From positions 1 through 64,000 of the forward strand of contig CAVVJF010000016.1 in the NCBI GenBank assembly GCA_963748485.1: a stretch of DNA of 64,000 bases. The letters run 5' to 3'. The position numbers and the translations under genes are program-made. The stretch's first letter is position 1; the number at the start of each line of letters is the position of its first letter. This DNA is from DASRWT01 sp963748485 (GTDB lineage Bacteria > Methylomirabilota > Methylomirabilia > Rokubacteriales > CSP1-6). The notes under the pieces are model-generated. The model saw only the letters and a program-made list of their open reading frames with translations. It was not told where the DNA came from and ran no database searches. Below are positions 62,676-64,000 of this stretch, piece by piece.

Positions 62676-64000
62676 ATGCCTGCTCGCTCCCCGCGCGGCC
62701 GTCTCGGCGTCGACATCGGCGGCACCTTCACGGACCTCGTTTGGGTCAATGACGCCACCGGCGAGGTGCGCGTGGGCAAGCTGCTCACCACACCCAAGGA
62801 CCCCGCCCAGGCCGTCGAGCAGGGCGTGCTCCGGCTTCTGGAGGAAGCGGGCGCGGCGCCCGCAGGGGTACGTTCTCTCATCCACGGCACCACCCTGGCC
62901 ACCAACGCCTTGATCGAGAGAAAAGGCGCGCGCACCGGCCTCCTCACCACCGCCGGCTTCCGGGACGCACTCGAGATCGGCCGCGAGGGGCGGTACGACA
63001 TGTACGACCTGTTCATCGACCCACCCGCGCCGTTGGTGCCGCGCCACCTGCGCCTCGAGGTGCCGGAGCGCGTCGGCGCCGACGGCGGCGTGGTCCGGCC
63101 GCTGGACGCTGCAGGTGCACGGGCAGCCATCGCCGCCCTGCTCGCCGACGGCGTCGAGGCCATCGCCATCTCGCTGCTCCACGCCTATCGCAATCCCGCT
63201 CACGAGCAGGCGCTCGCCCGGCTCGTCGCCGCGGAGGCGCCGGGGCTGCCCGTGTCCCGCTCCTCGGAGGTGGTGCCGGAGATCCGCGAGTACGAGCGCA
63301 CCTCGACCACGGTCGCCAACGTGTACGTGATGCCGCTGATGGGCCGATACCTCGACGATCTCGAGCGCAAGCTCGCCGACATGGGCATCCCGGGCCGGTT
63401 CTATATCATGCTCTCCTCGGGCGGCATCGCGACGCCGGCCACCGCCAAGCGGGTCCCCGTCCGGCTCGTTGAGTCGGGGCCCGCCGCCGGCGCGCTCGCC
63501 GCCGCCCGCGCGGCCCGCCTCGCCGGCGAGGGACGGCTGCTCTCCTTCGACATGGGCGGCACCACCGCCAAGGCCTGCGTCATCGACGGGGGCGAGCCGC
63601 TGCTCGCGCGCGAGTTCGAGGTGGCGCGGGCCGACCGCTTCAAGCGGGGCTCGGGACTGCCCATTCGCGTGCCCGTCATCGAGCTCATCGAGATCGGGGC
63701 GGGAGGCGGATCCATCGCACGCCTCGATCGCATGGGCCTCCTGAAAGTCGGTCCCGATAGCGCGGGCGCCGACCCCGGCCCCGCGTGCTATGGCCTGGGC
63801 GGCCGCGAGCCCACCGTCACGGACGCCGATCTCGTGCTGGGCTATCTCGATCCCGATTTCTTCCTGGGCGGCCGGATGCGGCTGGACGTGGAGGCCGCGC
63901 GGCGGGCGATCACCGACACGGTCGGGGGACCCATGGGCACCGACCTGGCCAGATCCGCGTGGAACATCCACTTGGTCGTCAACGAGAACATGGCGGCAGC
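62676..64000 (+). CDS. hyuA: Hydantoinase/oxoprolinase subunit A, C-terminus cut by window edge
   Basis: First ~441 codons of an ATP-dependent hydantoinase A / 5-oxoprolinase-type subunit, normally ~690 aa. ATG 62676. The N-terminal Hydant_A_N region has LGVDIGGTFTDLVWVNDATG and LIHGTTLATNALIERKGART. The ATPase core shows SRSSEVVPEIREYERTSTTV, LVESGPAAGALAAARAARLA, LLSFDMGGTTAKACVIDGGE and GLPIRVPVIELIEIGAGGGS, then GADPGPACYGLGGREPTVTD. It would open cyclic amides such as hydantoins or 5-oxoproline with its B partner, expected just downstream. This agrees with the amino-acid and N-compound catabolism seen elsewhere in the window. Confidence 0.93.
   Translation, partial: MPARSPRGRLGVDIGGTFTDLVWVNDATGEVRVGKLLTTPKDPAQAVEQGVLRLLEEAGAAPAGVRSLIHGTTLATNALIERKGARTGLLTTAGFRDALEIGREGRYDMYDLFIDPPAPLVPRHLRLEVPERVGADGGVVRPLDAAGARAAIAALLADGVEAIAISLLHAYRNPAHEQALARLVAAEAPGLPVSRSSEVVPEIREYERTSTTVANVYVMPLMGRYLDDLERKLADMGIPGRFYIMLSSGGIATPATAKRVPVRLVESGPAAGALAAARAARLAGEGRLLSFDMGGTTAKACVIDGGEPLLAREFEVARADRFKRGSGLPIRVPVIELIEIGAGGGSIARLDRMGLLKVGPDSAGADPGPACYGLGGREPTVTDADLVLGYLDPDFFLGGRMRLDVEAARRAITDTVGGPMGTDLARSAWNIHLVVNENMAA

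Overview
The window is high-GC, densely packed bacterial DNA (many ATGA/GTGA overlaps, many GTG starts) from a Gram-negative cell: it has a PilQ secretin and a PilMNOP alignment complex. The mixture of a complete type IV pilus locus, Liv-type amino-acid uptake, extradiol dioxygenase genes and HspR-controlled heat-shock genes resembles Candidatus Rokubacteria / Methylomirabilota or a deltaproteobacterium-like lineage. That placement is an inference; no rRNA or tRNA gene is visible to confirm it.

Layout. (1) 1-6304, minus strand: heat-shock operon hsp20-dnaK-dnaJ-hspR-lon behind a sigma70-like promoter that overlaps a HAIR-like HspR operator. (2) 6383-8942: a small membrane protein, a DUF1844 protein, mazG and a macro-domain gene. 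(3) 8977-27603: type IV pilus locus pilB-T-C-S-R-A, two TPR membrane glycosyltransferase-like genes, pilD, a FimT/GspH-like pseudopilin and pilM-N-O-P-Q; pilA has a sigma54-type promoter as expected for PilS/PilR control. (4) 27613-35658: housekeeping genes aroC, aroB, a third TPR glycosyltransferase, a TPR protein, efp, accB, accC, thiE. (5) 35732-40889: livKHMGF branched-chain/polar amino-acid ABC transporter, followed by hotdog, ornithine-cyclodeaminase-like, MOSC and FAD amine-oxidase-like genes. (6) 44461-51225: a pdhA/pdhB-like pair divergent from a class III aminotransferase, then a cupin, LigA-like and LigB-like extradiol dioxygenase subunits, a CADD-type heme-oxygenase-like diiron protein, a Rieske ferredoxin and an HbpS/GlcG protein, which looks like a catabolic oxygenase cluster. 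(7) 51258-60768: a secreted protein, a frameshifted TPR/LC7-like gene, a roadblock protein, two inverted palindromic elements, a 5'-truncated second pilB fused to a 3'-truncated cheA, then (transcribed leftward) mcp, a Liv-type binding protein, cheW and cheY. (8) 61012-64000: a membrane glycosyltransferase-like gene and the start of a hydantoinase A gene.

Most notable. A 1.1-kb stretch of pilB (9436-10538) appears identical to the inverted copy at 53614-54716 while both flanks have diverged, and that copy is joined abruptly to a cheA broken inside its ATPase domain; this is gene conversion plus rearrangement, or a metagenome assembly chimera. Beside it lie two ~155-bp elements in opposite orientation that share a core and carry long self-complementary arms with paired (compensatory) differences, the best candidate here for an undescribed structured element. 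Other points: a tandem repeat in which each unit is a ribosome-binding-site-plus-ATG module in front of the cupin gene, a DnaJ whose HPD motif reads SPD, three TPR glycosyltransferase paralogues in or near the pilus locus, and a translationally coupled 45-codon repeat-derived ORF between livH and livM.
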